From the NCBI RefSeq assembly GCF_000010285.1, contig NC_010617.1:62001-126000 (forward strand): 64,000 bases of DNA, given 5' to 3'. The position numbers were made by a program, and so were the translations under genes. The DNA is from Kocuria rhizophila DC2201. Its GTDB lineage: Bacteria; Actinomycetota; Actinomycetes; Actinomycetales; Micrococcaceae. Shown piece after piece: positions 16,640 to 24,024 of this stretch. Under the pieces are notes generated by a model. That model had not been told where the DNA came from. It made no database searches and saw only the letters and a list, made by a program, of their open reading frames with translations. Position 1 is the stretch's first letter. Every line of letters starts with the position of its first letter.

Positions 16640-17815
16640 ATGAGTGAACTGATTCCCGTGGACGTCATGGACCTGGTGAGCTTCGACTCCCTGCTGTCCG
16701 AAGAAGAGATCGCGCTGCGCGCGAAGGTGCGCGAGTTCGTGGATGCCACCATCAAGCCGAACATCGCCGAGTGGTACGACAACGCCGTCTTCCCGCTTGA
16801 GATCGTGCCGGAGATGGCCAAGCTGGGCCTGCTCGGCATGCACCTCAAGGGCTACGGCTGCGCGGGCCGCTCCGCCGTGGAGTACGGCCTGGCCGGTGCG
16901 GAGCTGGAGGCCGGGGATTCCGGTCTGCGCACGTTCGTGTCCGTGCAGGGCTCGCTGGCCATGAGCGCCATCTACAAGTGGGGCTCCGAGGAGCAGAAGC
17001 AGCAGTGGCTGCCGCGGATGGCCGCCGGTGAGGCCATCGGCTGCTTCGGGCTGACCGAGCCCACCGCGGGCTCCGACCCCTCGTCCATGAAGACCTTCGC
17101 CCGCAAGGACGGCGAGGACTGGGTCATCAACGGCGCCAAGCGCTGGATCGGGCTGGCCAGCGTGGCCAAGGTGGCCGTGATCTGGGCGCAGACCGACGAC
17201 GGGATCCGCGGTTTCGTGGTCCCCACCGACACCCCGGGCTTCAAGGCCACGCCCATCACGGCCAAGCTGTCCATGCGCGCGTCCATCCAGTGCGACATCG
17301 AGCTCACGGACGTCCGCCTCCCCGCCTCCGCCATGCTGCCCGAGGCCAAGGGTCTGCGCGGTCCGTTCTCGTGCCTCAACGAGGCCCGCTACGGCATCAT
17401 CTGGGGTGCCATGGGTGCCGCGCGCGACTCCTTCGAGGCCGCTCTGGCGTACTCGCAGGAGCGCATGCAGTTCGACCGCCCGCTCTCCGGCTACCAGATG
17501 ACGCAGCAGAAGCTCGTGAACATGGCGTTGGAGATCGACAAGGGCTTCCTGCTCGCCCTGCAGCTCGGGCGCCTCAAGGACGCCGGAAAGCTGCAGAACC
17601 ACCAGATCTCGGTGGGCAAGCTCAACAACTGCCGCGAGGCCATCAAGATCGCCCGCGAGGCCCGCACCATCCTGGGCGGCAACGGCGTCACCCTGGACTA
17701 CTCGCCGCTGCGCCACGCCAACAACCTGGAGTCCGTGCGCACCTACGAGGGCACGGACGAGGTGCACTCCCTGATCCTGGGCCAGCAGCTCACGGGGGTG
17801 GGCGCGTTCCGCTGA
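16640..17815 (+). CDS. Acyl-CoA dehydrogenase, glutaryl-CoA dehydrogenase type
   Basis: The 391-residue FAD enzyme has GCFGLTEPTAGSDPSSM (flavin/substrate loop), INGAKRWIGLAS and the C-terminal RTYEGTDEVHSLILG with the catalytic Glu in YEGT. An Arg in SGLRTFVSVQGSLA matches the arginine that binds the terminal carboxylate of glutaryl-CoA in GCDH, supporting oxidative decarboxylation to crotonyl-CoA. ATG 16640 gives the usual length; an earlier GTG-type start adds nine unconserved residues. It is downstream of the class III CoA-transferase and is followed by a good terminator. Lysine/tryptophan-derived glutarate breakdown is the likely role. Confidence 0.88.
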   Translation: MSELIPVDVMDLVSFDSLLSEEEIALRAKVREFVDATIKPNIAEWYDNAVFPLEIVPEMAKLGLLGMHLKGYGCAGRSAVEYGLAGAELEAGDSGLRTFVSVQGSLAMSAIYKWGSEEQKQQWLPRMAAGEAIGCFGLTEPTAGSDPSSMKTFARKDGEDWVINGAKRWIGLASVAKVAVIWAQTDDGIRGFVVPTDTPGFKATPITAKLSMRASIQCDIELTDVRLPASAMLPEAKGLRGPFSCLNEARYGIIWGAMGAARDSFEAALAYSQERMQFDRPLSGYQMTQQKLVNMALEIDKGFLLALQLGRLKDAGKLQNHQISVGKLNNCREAIKIAREARTILGGNGVTLDYSPLRHANNLESVRTYEGTDEVHSLILGQQLTGVGAFR

Positions 17816-17829
17816 GTCCCCGTGTGACG

Positions 17830-17863
17830 AACCGGGTGCCTCCCACGGGGGTACCCGGTTTTT
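17830..17863 (+). terminator. Rho-independent terminator after glutaryl-CoA dehydrogenase
   Basis: AACCGGGT (17830-17837) and ACCCGGTT (17853-17860) form an 8-base stem followed by TTTTTC, 15 bases after the stop codon. It is one of the few hairpins in the window with a proper U-tract. Confidence 0.88.
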
Positions 17864-17946
17864 CATGTATCCGCATCTTTTTCGTGGAACGACGACGCCG
17901 GGTCGGCCGTTCCCGGGGCCTCGTTATGCGTCGCGGTCGTGGTGGG

Positions 17947-18957
17947 TCAGGGCGGGGCCACGGAACTCGGCCAGCCCGGGGCGCAGCGGGCGAGCAGCGG
18001 CGCCCCCAGGACCGGTTCGCGGTCCAGGAGGGTCACGGACAGGCCCTGCCCCTGCAGCAGTTCCGCCACCCGCTGGCCCACCGCGGACCCGGTGAGCCCT
18101 CCGCCCACGACCACGGGCAGGGGTTCGGCCATGGCGCGCGCCACCGTGAGCACGAGGTCCGCGAGGTGCTCCGCGGCCGCAGCCGTCAGCGCGGCCGCCA
18201 CGGCGTCCCCGGAGGTGGCCAGCTCGCACACGGGGCGCGCGAGCCCTGCCCAGTGGGACCGGTCCGGAAGGTCGTGGAACGCGCCGATCAGGTCGGTGGG
18301 CTCGGCCACTCCGGCGTGCTCCAGCACCACCCGGGTGAGTGCGTCCTCCTCGCCCCCGGCAGCGGATTGCTGGGCCCGCCGCAGCACCCGGCGCACGGCC
18401 TCCCGGCCGATCCAGTAGCCGCTGCCCTCGTCACCGAGCAGGTATCCCCAGCCGCCGGCGCGCACCTCGCGGCCGGAGGCGTCCACACCCCAGGCCACCG
18501 ATCCGGTTCCCGCGATGAGCGCGATCCCGGACGTGTGACCACCCGCGGCGAGGATCAGCCGGGTGTCGTGTACCGCCGTCACGGGAGTGCCCGGGTCCAG
18601 GGAACCGGCGGAACGGATGAGACCGGCCAGCCGGGCGGCGTCGTGCGCGGTGTCCACGCCGCCGGAGCCCGCGACCACAGGTGTGGCGGGGGAGGCCCCG
18701 AGCTCCGTCAGGACGGACGCCAGGCACGCGCGTGCCTGCTCCGCAGGGACGTTCTGCACGTTCGCGGACCCGGCGCGCGCCTCGCGCACGGGTGTCCGCC
18801 CGCGGAACAGGACGCCGCGCGTGTGGGAGCCACCGATGTCCAGGCCCACGAGGAACTCACCCGTGCTGCCCGCGTCATTGAGGCCCGGGTGACGGGCCCC
18901 GCCAGGACCGGTGAATCCGGTCCCACCAGGGCCCGGTCCCGCGGGCTCTGCACTCAC
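17947..18957 (-). CDS. BadF/BadG-type sugar kinase (N-acetylglucosamine kinase-like)
   Basis: The 336-residue ASKHA-fold protein has phosphate-1 loop LVGLDIGGSHTRGVLF, adenosine-loop region VVVGGGLTGSAVG and the phosphate-2 motif LIAGTGSVAWGVD, followed by GGWGYLLGDEGSGYWIG, which is typical of N-acetylglucosamine/glucosamine kinases of the BadF/BadG ATPase family. It should phosphorylate an amino sugar in the cytoplasm. The first 34 residues are low-complexity Gly/Pro and may not be part of the fold. The GTG at 18957 starts 14 bases after the ABM gene's stop, suggesting coupling; a Val start just before the fold cannot be excluded. A motif copy lies at 18635-18644. Confidence 0.8.
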   Translation of the reverse strand: MSAEPAGPGPGGTGFTGPGGARHPGLNDAGSTGEFLVGLDIGGSHTRGVLFRGRTPVREARAGSANVQNVPAEQARACLASVLTELGASPATPVVAGSGGVDTAHDAARLAGLIRSAGSLDPGTPVTAVHDTRLILAAGGHTSGIALIAGTGSVAWGVDASGREVRAGGWGYLLGDEGSGYWIGREAVRRVLRRAQQSAAGGEEDALTRVVLEHAGVAEPTDLIGAFHDLPDRSHWAGLARPVCELATSGDAVAAALTAAAAEHLADLVLTVARAMAEPLPVVVGGGLTGSAVGQRVAELLQGQGLSVTLLDREPVLGAPLLARCAPGWPSSVAPP

Positions 18958-18970
18958 CGCGGCGGCCGGG

Positions 18971-19294
18971 TCAGTTCGAGACCTGCACCTCGCCCATCTC
19001 CTCCCAGCCGTCCCCCTCGACCTGGCGGGAGATGATGCGCGGGGTCTTCACCAGGTACTGCGGGAACTGCTCGGTCATCTTCCGGAAGTGCTCCGAGTTC
19101 ACGTGCGCCTCGGCGGCGTCCTCCTCGAAGGCCTCCACCAGCACGTACTCGTTCGGGTTCTCCAGGCTGCGGGACCACTCGAACCACTTGTTGCCGGGCT
19201 CCTGGCGGGTGGCCTCGGTGAACTCGGCCACGAGCTCCGGCCAACGCTCCACGTACTCGTCCTTGGCCTCGAACTTGACCACGATAAAGATCAT
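18971..19294 (-). CDS. ABM-domain protein (putative quinol monooxygenase)
   Basis: The 107-residue protein starts MIFIVVKFEAKDEYVERW and contains EPGNKWFEWSRSLENPNEYVLVEAF and HVNSEHFRKM, the standard antibiotic-biosynthesis-monooxygenase fold pattern with its conserved His/Glu region. Such proteins are cytosolic dimers. ATG 19294 is preceded by AGGAG. It is the first gene of a pair with the sugar kinase. It is not a close copy of the ABM gene at 2827-3129. Confidence 0.78.
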   Translation of the reverse strand: MIFIVVKFEAKDEYVERWPELVAEFTEATRQEPGNKWFEWSRSLENPNEYVLVEAFEEDAAEAHVNSEHFRKMTEQFPQYLVKTPRIISRQVEGDGWEEMGEVQVSN

Positions 19295-19418
19295 TTTCTG
19301 CTCCTGGTGCTACGTGTCTCGAAGGGTGCGTTGTCGCAGTCCAGTATAGGAGCGCCCCCGGTGTCATGCGGCGTCACGGGTTGCCGGGCGCGTGCGGACC
19401 GTGGGCTAGCGTGCAGAC

Positions 19419-20777
19419 ATGAGCAGCCCAGCAATCCAGGATCCCGTGACCCCCAAGCAGCGCCGCACCGCGCGTCGCGCCGTGGTGGCGTCCTCGGTCG
19501 GCAACGCGCTCGAGTGGTTCGACATCATCGTCTACTCGTCCTTGGCCGTGGTGATCTCCCACCTGTTCTTCGAGTCCGAGTCCGTGGGCAGGGTCACGGG
19601 CACCCTGCTGACCCTGGGCACGTTCGCCGTGTCCTACCTGATCCGCCCGATCGGTGCGCTCGTGCTGGGCTCCTACGCGGACCGTCACGGGCGCCGCCCG
19701 GCCCTGACCATCACGATCGGGCTCATGATGCTGGGCACGCTCATCATGCTCGTGGCCCCCACCGCCGCCGTGATCGGCCCAGCCGCGGCGCTGCTGATCC
19801 TCCTGGCCCGGCTCATCCAGGGCTTCTCCGCGGGCGGCGAGTTCGGCACGGCCACCGCGTTCCTCATCGAGAACGCCCCGGACAAGCGCGCCTTCTACGG
19901 CTCGTGGCAGGTGGCCACCCAGGGCGTGTCCATGTTCCTGGCCTCCGCGTTCGGCTTCGGCCTGCACACCCTGATCAGCGAGGAGGCCCTCTACTCGTGG
20001 GGCTGGCGCATGCCCTACCTGTTCGGGCTGCTCATCGGGCCCGTGGGCCTGTTCATCCGGCTGTACATGGACGAAACCCCGGACTTCCGCGAGCTGCAGG
20101 ACGAACGCGCGCGGGCGGCGTCGTCCCCCGGCGCGCGGACCGGGCAGGCGGGCACGACGACGCCGCGCGGGCGCCGCGGGCCCCTCGCCCAGACCATCGT
20201 GCACTCCGCGGGCCGGTGGCTCACCGCGTCCGGCGTGGTGGGGCTGGCCTCGATGTCCGTCTACACGATCCTGTTCATGCCCACGTTCTCCATCCAGAAC
20301 CTGGACCTGCCCTCGTGGGCGGCGTACGTGGGAGGGATCGTGGCCGGCCTCGTGACCCTGGTGGGCTCACCGTTTGTGGGGCGTCTCGCGGACCGGGTGG
20401 GCTGCGGCAGGGTCATGCTGGTGGCCGCCGTGGTGGGTGTGCTGGCCGTCTACCCGCTGTTCGTGTGGCTCGTGGCCGTTCCCACGGTGGCCACCCTGAC
20501 CGCCGTGCAGGTGGTGCTGGGGCTGATCATGGCGCTGTACTTCGGGCCCATGCCCGCGCTGCTGAGCGAGATGTTCCCCACCGCCATCCGCACCACGGGC
20601 ATGTCCATCGCGTACAACGTGGGGGTCACCGTGTTCGGCGGCTTCGCCCCGCTGGTGCTCGCGTGGCTGATTTCCGCAACCGGTTCCCTGACCTCCCCGA
20701 GCATCTACTACGCCGCGGTGGCGGCGCTGTCCCTGGGGAGCCTGCTGATCGCCCGCCGCCGCTACGGGGTGCGCTGA
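19419..20777 (+). CDS. MFS transporter of the metabolite:H+ symporter (MHS) family
   Basis: The 452-residue carrier has the MHS signature: SSVGNALEWFDIIVYSSLA in helix 1, YADRHGRRPALT after helix 2 and GFSAGGEFGTATAFLIE in helix 4. Relatives (ProP, KgtP, CitA, ShiA) import compatible solutes or organic acids with protons; the substrate is not set. A cytoplasmic linker after helix 6 is encoded by an inverted pair of the dispersed motif (20115-20124 and 20157-20166), giving RAASSPGARTGQAGTTTPRG. A terminator shared with the convergent CsbD gene follows. Confidence 0.88.
   Translation: MSSPAIQDPVTPKQRRTARRAVVASSVGNALEWFDIIVYSSLAVVISHLFFESESVGRVTGTLLTLGTFAVSYLIRPIGALVLGSYADRHGRRPALTITIGLMMLGTLIMLVAPTAAVIGPAAALLILLARLIQGFSAGGEFGTATAFLIENAPDKRAFYGSWQVATQGVSMFLASAFGFGLHTLISEEALYSWGWRMPYLFGLLIGPVGLFIRLYMDETPDFRELQDERARAASSPGARTGQAGTTTPRGRRGPLAQTIVHSAGRWLTASGVVGLASMSVYTILFMPTFSIQNLDLPSWAAYVGGIVAGLVTLVGSPFVGRLADRVGCGRVMLVAAVVGVLAVYPLFVWLVAVPTVATLTAVQVVLGLIMALYFGPMPALLSEMFPTAIRTTGMSIAYNVGVTVFGGFAPLVLAWLISATGSLTSPSIYYAAVAALSLGSLLIARRRYGVR
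20115..20166. repeat. Inverted pair of the dispersed GACGACGCCGC motif inside a coding linker
   Basis: GCGGCGTCGT at 20115-20124 faces ACGACGCCGC at 20157-20166. The 52-base unit encodes only the unconserved central loop of the MFS carrier, so it behaves as an insertion tolerated between the two transporter halves. Confidence 0.8.
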
Positions 20778-20794
20778 GCGGTCCGGGCATGCGA

Positions 20795-20823
20795 AAGGCC
20801 CCCGTCGTGACGACGAGGGCCTT
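20795..20823. terminator. Bidirectional hairpin terminator between MFS and CsbD genes
   Basis: AAGGCCC (20795-20801) pairs with GGGCCTT (20817-20823), and the inner CGTC/GACG arms extend the stem with one mismatch. The genes on either side converge here, so it can serve both. Confidence 0.8.
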
Positions 20824-20850
20824 CCGGTTGAAAGGTTGCGGGTGCGGAGC

Positions 20851-21042
20851 TCAGCCCAGCCCGTCCTTCAGGTTCTTGCCGGCGTCCTTGACGTTCTCCA
20901 CGGACTGCTTGGCGCCACCGGACATCTTGTCTGCAGCGCCTTCGGCCTGCAGGTCGCGGTTGTCCGTGGCGTCGCCGACCTTCTCCTTGGCGGCACCGGT
21001 TGCCTTCTCCGCAGCATTGCTGATCTTGTCACCGAGTCCCAT
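20851..21042 (-). CDS. CsbD family stress protein
   Basis: The 63-residue, highly charged Ala/Lys/Asp protein reads MGLGDKISNAAEKATGAAKE then KVGDATDNRDLQAEG, the CsbD pattern seen in general-stress proteins of unknown biochemical role. It lacks a signal or membrane segment. ATG 21042 has GGAAG upstream; an in-frame start 69 bases earlier would add a Cys/His-rich tail absent from the family. Confidence 0.88.
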   Translation of the reverse strand: MGLGDKISNAAEKATGAAKEKVGDATDNRDLQAEGAADKMSGGAKQSVENVKDAGKNLKDGLG

Positions 21043-21171
21043 AGACACTTCCTTCCGTGGAGCGAACAGGTGCTCACAATGTAGTCCCGCGCGGAATCGA
21101 TGGGAAGACATGGACGGGGGCTTTCCTCCGGGGGCGAACTGCGCGCGGTCCTCACGGCCCCGTCCCCCCGG

Positions 21172-22122
21172 TCACTGGTAGGAGACGAACCAGGGCTTGG
21201 GGGTGATCCCGAAGGTCTGCTGCGGGGTGTACATGGGGGTGTCCTCGTCGTAGAAGTTCTTCCACGCCATGCGGATGCCCTTCGGCAGCCCCTCCTGCAG
21301 GGCGTTCCACGTGCCCGTCTTGAGGTCGGGGGTGCCGTGGCCGTCCGCGTGCAGCACGAACGCCAGCTCGGGGTGCTGCGTGTTGATCGCCTCGCGGTTC
21401 TGGATCATGGACATCGAGAACTGGTGCAGGAGCAGGGTCTTCTGCGGCAGCCGGTTGTCCCGGGTGAGCGCGGCCAGCCAGTCCGAGGTCCTGTTGATCT
21501 CCGCGGCGTCCACGGAGCCGATCTGCTGCAGGGGCAGCTGTCCCGGGGCCAGGCGCCACTCGGGATCCAGGGCCAGGCCCACGTTCGGGTGCTTGAGCAG
21601 CTCCTCGTACTGCTTGGCCTGCGTGAGGAAGTCCGCCTGCCCGGGCTGCAGGTCCAGCACCACGTAGACGTCGTTCTTCTCCGCGGCCTCCACGTAGGGC
21701 TTGAGCTGCTCCACGGTGGATTCCGTGGAGTAGTTGCCGTCCGGGCCCGGTTCCGAGGACGCCGTGGTGGCGATGATCTCGAACGCGGGGACCACCTTCT
21801 CCTCGCTGTACGGCTCGTAGCTCTTGGCCAGTTCCTTGACCCGCGTCACGGACGCCTCGGGCCCCTGCTCGCCCAGTGCCCCCAGCCCGGGGGTGCCCGG
21901 GTGCCCGTACAGCGCCACGAAACGGCGGTCCGGGAACAGCTCCGTGCCCCCGCCGATCAGCTCGGCCGGCTCCTCGGGGGTCGGGGTGGCACTCGTCTCC
22001 TGGGACGACGACGCCGCGTCCCCGCCCGCGTCGTCGTGGTTTTCCGCGGGGCCTCCGCCGCAGCCCGAGAGCAGCAGGAGGGCACAGAGCGCGGACGCGA
22101 GAGGGACGGAACGGGAACGCAT
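21172..22122 (-). CDS. Lipoprotein of unknown function
   Basis: The 316-residue precursor begins with a type II signal and lipobox LLLLSGC, so it should be lipid-anchored outside the membrane. A Ser/Asp/Glu/Pro-rich linker (residues about 22-52) follows and contains a motif copy (22008-22017), giving GGDAASSS. The globular part has FVALYGHPGTPGLGALGEQG, IPAFEII-like strand AFEIIATTASSEPGPDGNYS, VYVVLDLQPGQADFL and GLALDPEWRL, an alternating strand/helix order that suggests a TIM-barrel, perhaps glycosidase-like fold. I cannot name a family with confidence. ATG 22122 is set by the signal sequence. Confidence 0.75.
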   Translation of the reverse strand: MRSRSVPLASALCALLLLSGCGGGPAENHDDAGGDAASSSQETSATPTPEEPAELIGGGTELFPDRRFVALYGHPGTPGLGALGEQGPEASVTRVKELAKSYEPYSEEKVVPAFEIIATTASSEPGPDGNYSTESTVEQLKPYVEAAEKNDVYVVLDLQPGQADFLTQAKQYEELLKHPNVGLALDPEWRLAPGQLPLQQIGSVDAAEINRTSDWLAALTRDNRLPQKTLLLHQFSMSMIQNREAINTQHPELAFVLHADGHGTPDLKTGTWNALQEGLPKGIRMAWKNFYDEDTPMYTPQQTFGITPKPWFVSYQ

Positions 22123-22203
22123 CGGGGGAACACCTCGATCGTGATGGGGACAGGGGGTGTACCGCGCAGGGGCCGCGGATGGAAACCACGGTACGCGCCC
22201 GAG

Positions 22204-22218
22204 CCGCGAAATTCGCGG
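22204..22218. promoter_or_regulatory. 15-bp palindrome in a divergent promoter region
   Basis: CCGCGAAATTCGCGG is a perfect dyad around a central A. It lies between the divergent starts of the lipoprotein (22122) and the membrane-anchored protein (22285), in otherwise featureless sequence, and is a candidate operator for one or both. The regulator is unknown. Confidence 0.45.
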
Positions 22219-22284
22219 ATGGGAAGGGCGGATCGCGGCGCCCGTGCAAGGATGAGCCAAACATCACCACGGTGCGAGGTGTTC

Positions 22285-23271
22285 ATGAGTACTGCATCCG
22301 GCCCCACTCCCAGCGAACCGCCTTCGGGCCGTCCGGAGGGCTCGCCGACCAGCACCCCCTCCTGGAAGACCGCTGTCCCGGCGCGCGAGGGTGTCCCCGT
22401 GGGGGTCGCTGTGGCGCTCGCCGCGGTCGGGGGCCTCGTGCTCCTGCTGGTGATCGCCCTGCTCGCCTACCTGGTCGTCAGGACCGTGGAGGTCGGAGGC
22501 GGGGAGGACCCGGCTCCGGTGGTCACGCAGGACGGGACGGCCGAAGAGACGTCCACGCCGGCGGCGTCGTCGGCGCAGGAGGCACAGACCCCGGCGGCGT
22601 CGAAGCAACCGGCGGAGAGCGCGTCGACCCACGCACCGGTGGCTATCGAGGGCGCCCGGGCGCTCGGGGTGCCGAGCGGCAAACCCCTCTTCCGCAGGAC
22701 CGGGACGTTCGCGAAGACCTCGATCAACGACGAGGACGAGAACGCCATCCCCGTCCCCGCGCACGACGGCCCCGTCCTCGTGGTCTGGAGCTCCACGGGT
22801 TCCGGTCGGGGAACACTGTTCGTGAACGGCCACGAGAAGAAGGGCGGCGAGCTCTCGGCGTCCCTGCCGATCGTGCGTCCGGGAACATCCGGAACGGGAC
22901 TCATCAACACCGGGGGCTACCAGCGGACCACGGGCGTCCTCTACGCCCAGGGCAGCGAGGGTGTGAGCTGGGAGGTGCGGGGCCATGCGCTCTCGGACGT
23001 TCCCACGGTGGAACGGGGCAGGCCCGTCACGGGCAAGGGGCCCCGCGTGTTCCGCGTACCGGCGGGCGCGGCGGCCGACTACCGGCTCAGCGTTAGCGGT
23101 TCCGAGGACAGCGACACCCCCGATGTGAAGGTCTTCGCCGCGCAGGACCTCTCCCTGAGCGAGCAGCACGGGTATGGCCGGGCGCCCGCGGACCTGAAGG
23201 TAGCCGTGGGTGACGGCGAGAAGGTCGTGGTGGTGGAGTCCGGGCAGGAGTGGAGCTTCTCGCCCCGGTAG
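22285..23271 (+). CDS. Single-pass membrane-anchored protein of unknown function
   Basis: The 328-residue protein has a short Ser/Pro-rich cytoplasmic tail, one TM helix (about residues 38-67, GVAVALAAVGGLVLLLVIALLAYLV without the ends), then an Ala/Ser/Thr/Glu-rich stalk and an extracellular domain rich in Gly, Val and Asp. That domain has repeated beta-type stretches such as GPVLVVWSSTGSGRGTLFVN and VVVVESGQEWSFSPR. No Cys is present outside. No family is recognised. The stalk is encoded around an exact motif copy at 22561-22570 and near copies. It is divergent from the lipoprotein gene and may act with it at the cell surface. Confidence 0.7.
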   Translation: MSTASGPTPSEPPSGRPEGSPTSTPSWKTAVPAREGVPVGVAVALAAVGGLVLLLVIALLAYLVVRTVEVGGGEDPAPVVTQDGTAEETSTPAASSAQEAQTPAASKQPAESASTHAPVAIEGARALGVPSGKPLFRRTGTFAKTSINDEDENAIPVPAHDGPVLVVWSSTGSGRGTLFVNGHEKKGGELSASLPIVRPGTSGTGLINTGGYQRTTGVLYAQGSEGVSWEVRGHALSDVPTVERGRPVTGKGPRVFRVPAGAAADYRLSVSGSEDSDTPDVKVFAAQDLSLSEQHGYGRAPADLKVAVGDGEKVVVVESGQEWSFSPR

Positions 23272-23357
23272 TCCTCGGTGATCCCCGGCGCGTGCCGATG
23301 ATGCCCGGTGAGCCCCGATGATCTTCGGAGAGCCCCTGTGCGCGCCTGCGAGCCCCG

Positions 23358-23437
23358 GTGAACGCCCGTGGACCCAGGTGAGTGCCTTTGGACCCCGGCG
23401 AGTGCCTGTGGGTCCCGGTGGGTGGCGCCGGGAGCAG
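23358..23437 (+). repeat. Degenerate 20-bp tandem repeat
   Basis: Units at 23358-23377, 23378-23397 and 23398-23417 follow GTGAGTGCCTTTGGACCCCG with a few changes, and a fourth partial unit ends near 23437. Looser GTGA/CCCCGG echoes extend back to about 23275. The block fills the 190-base gap between two convergent genes and encodes nothing convincing. Confidence 0.7.
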
Positions 23438-23461
23438 CAGCGGGCAGGGGCCCGGGCGGGC

Positions 23462-23812
23462 TCAGTCCGAGAGGATCGTCTTCAGGACGGTCGCCTGGCT
23501 GATGTCCACGGCCTTGGACGCCGTGAGCAGCGTCAACCGCTTGCCCTTCACGCTGTCCCGAAGCTTCTGCAGCCCCTCCTTGCCCTCCCCGGACTCCAGC
23601 TCCTTGCGGTACCGGCTGGAGAACTCCTCGAACTTCTCGGGGTCGTGGCCGTACCACTTGCGCAGTTCGGTGGAGGGCGACACCTCCTTGTTCCAGTCGT
23701 CCAGGTGCGCGTCCGCCTTGCGGATGCCCCGGGGCCACACGCGGTCGACCAGCACACGGGTGCCGTCGTTCTGCGCGGGCTCGTCATAGATCCGTTTCAC
23801 GACAACGTCCAT
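23462..23812 (-). CDS. DUF488 family protein
   Basis: The 116-residue protein reads MDVVVKRIYDEPAQNDGTRV, then DRVWPRGIRKADAHLDDWNKEVSPS and LRKWYGHDPEKFEEF, the conserved arrangement of YeaO-like DUF488 proteins. It ends LTLLTASKAVDISQA. Biochemistry is unknown for the family. It is cytosolic, with no signal. ATG 23812 is chosen because homology begins there; an upstream in-frame start would run through the hairpin at 23867-23911. Confidence 0.85.
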   Translation of the reverse strand: MDVVVKRIYDEPAQNDGTRVLVDRVWPRGIRKADAHLDDWNKEVSPSTELRKWYGHDPEKFEEFSSRYRKELESGEGKEGLQKLRDSVKGKRLTLLTASKAVDISQATVLKTILSD

Positions 23813-23866
23813 GCCCCCGGTATACACCCCATGACGTCGCCCGGCGCGCCTCCACCCCCGTGCAAA

Positions 23867-23911
23867 GTGCAGCTTTGCCACTTTCGCCGCCGAAAACGGC
23901 AAAAGCTGCAC
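23867..23911 (-). terminator. Imperfect 13-bp hairpin downstream of the pirin gene
   Basis: GTGCAGCTTTGCC (23867-23879) pairs with GGCAAAAGCTGCAC (23898-23911) with one bulge, and an inner CCGCCGAAAACGG region can pair further. It is AT-richer than its surroundings and lies between the pirin stop (24025) and the DUF488 start (23812) on the same strand. It may terminate pirin transcription or act as an operator for DUF488. Confidence 0.5.
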
Positions 23912-24024
23912 AATATCTGCGGGCCGTCAGGGGGCGGGGTCGGGCGCACGGGGGCGACGCCGCCCGCGCGGGCCCGCGCCGAGGTGCGCCTGCCGGGGTG
24001 GCCCGCGGCGGCGTCGTCGCCGGA

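Noticed and set aside
17881-17900. Further copies of the dispersed motif, such as ACGACGCCGG here and ACGACGCCCC near 13186 and 63708
   Set aside because: They match 9 of 10 bases only. They were left out of the exact count because GC-rich DNA gives many near matches by chance.
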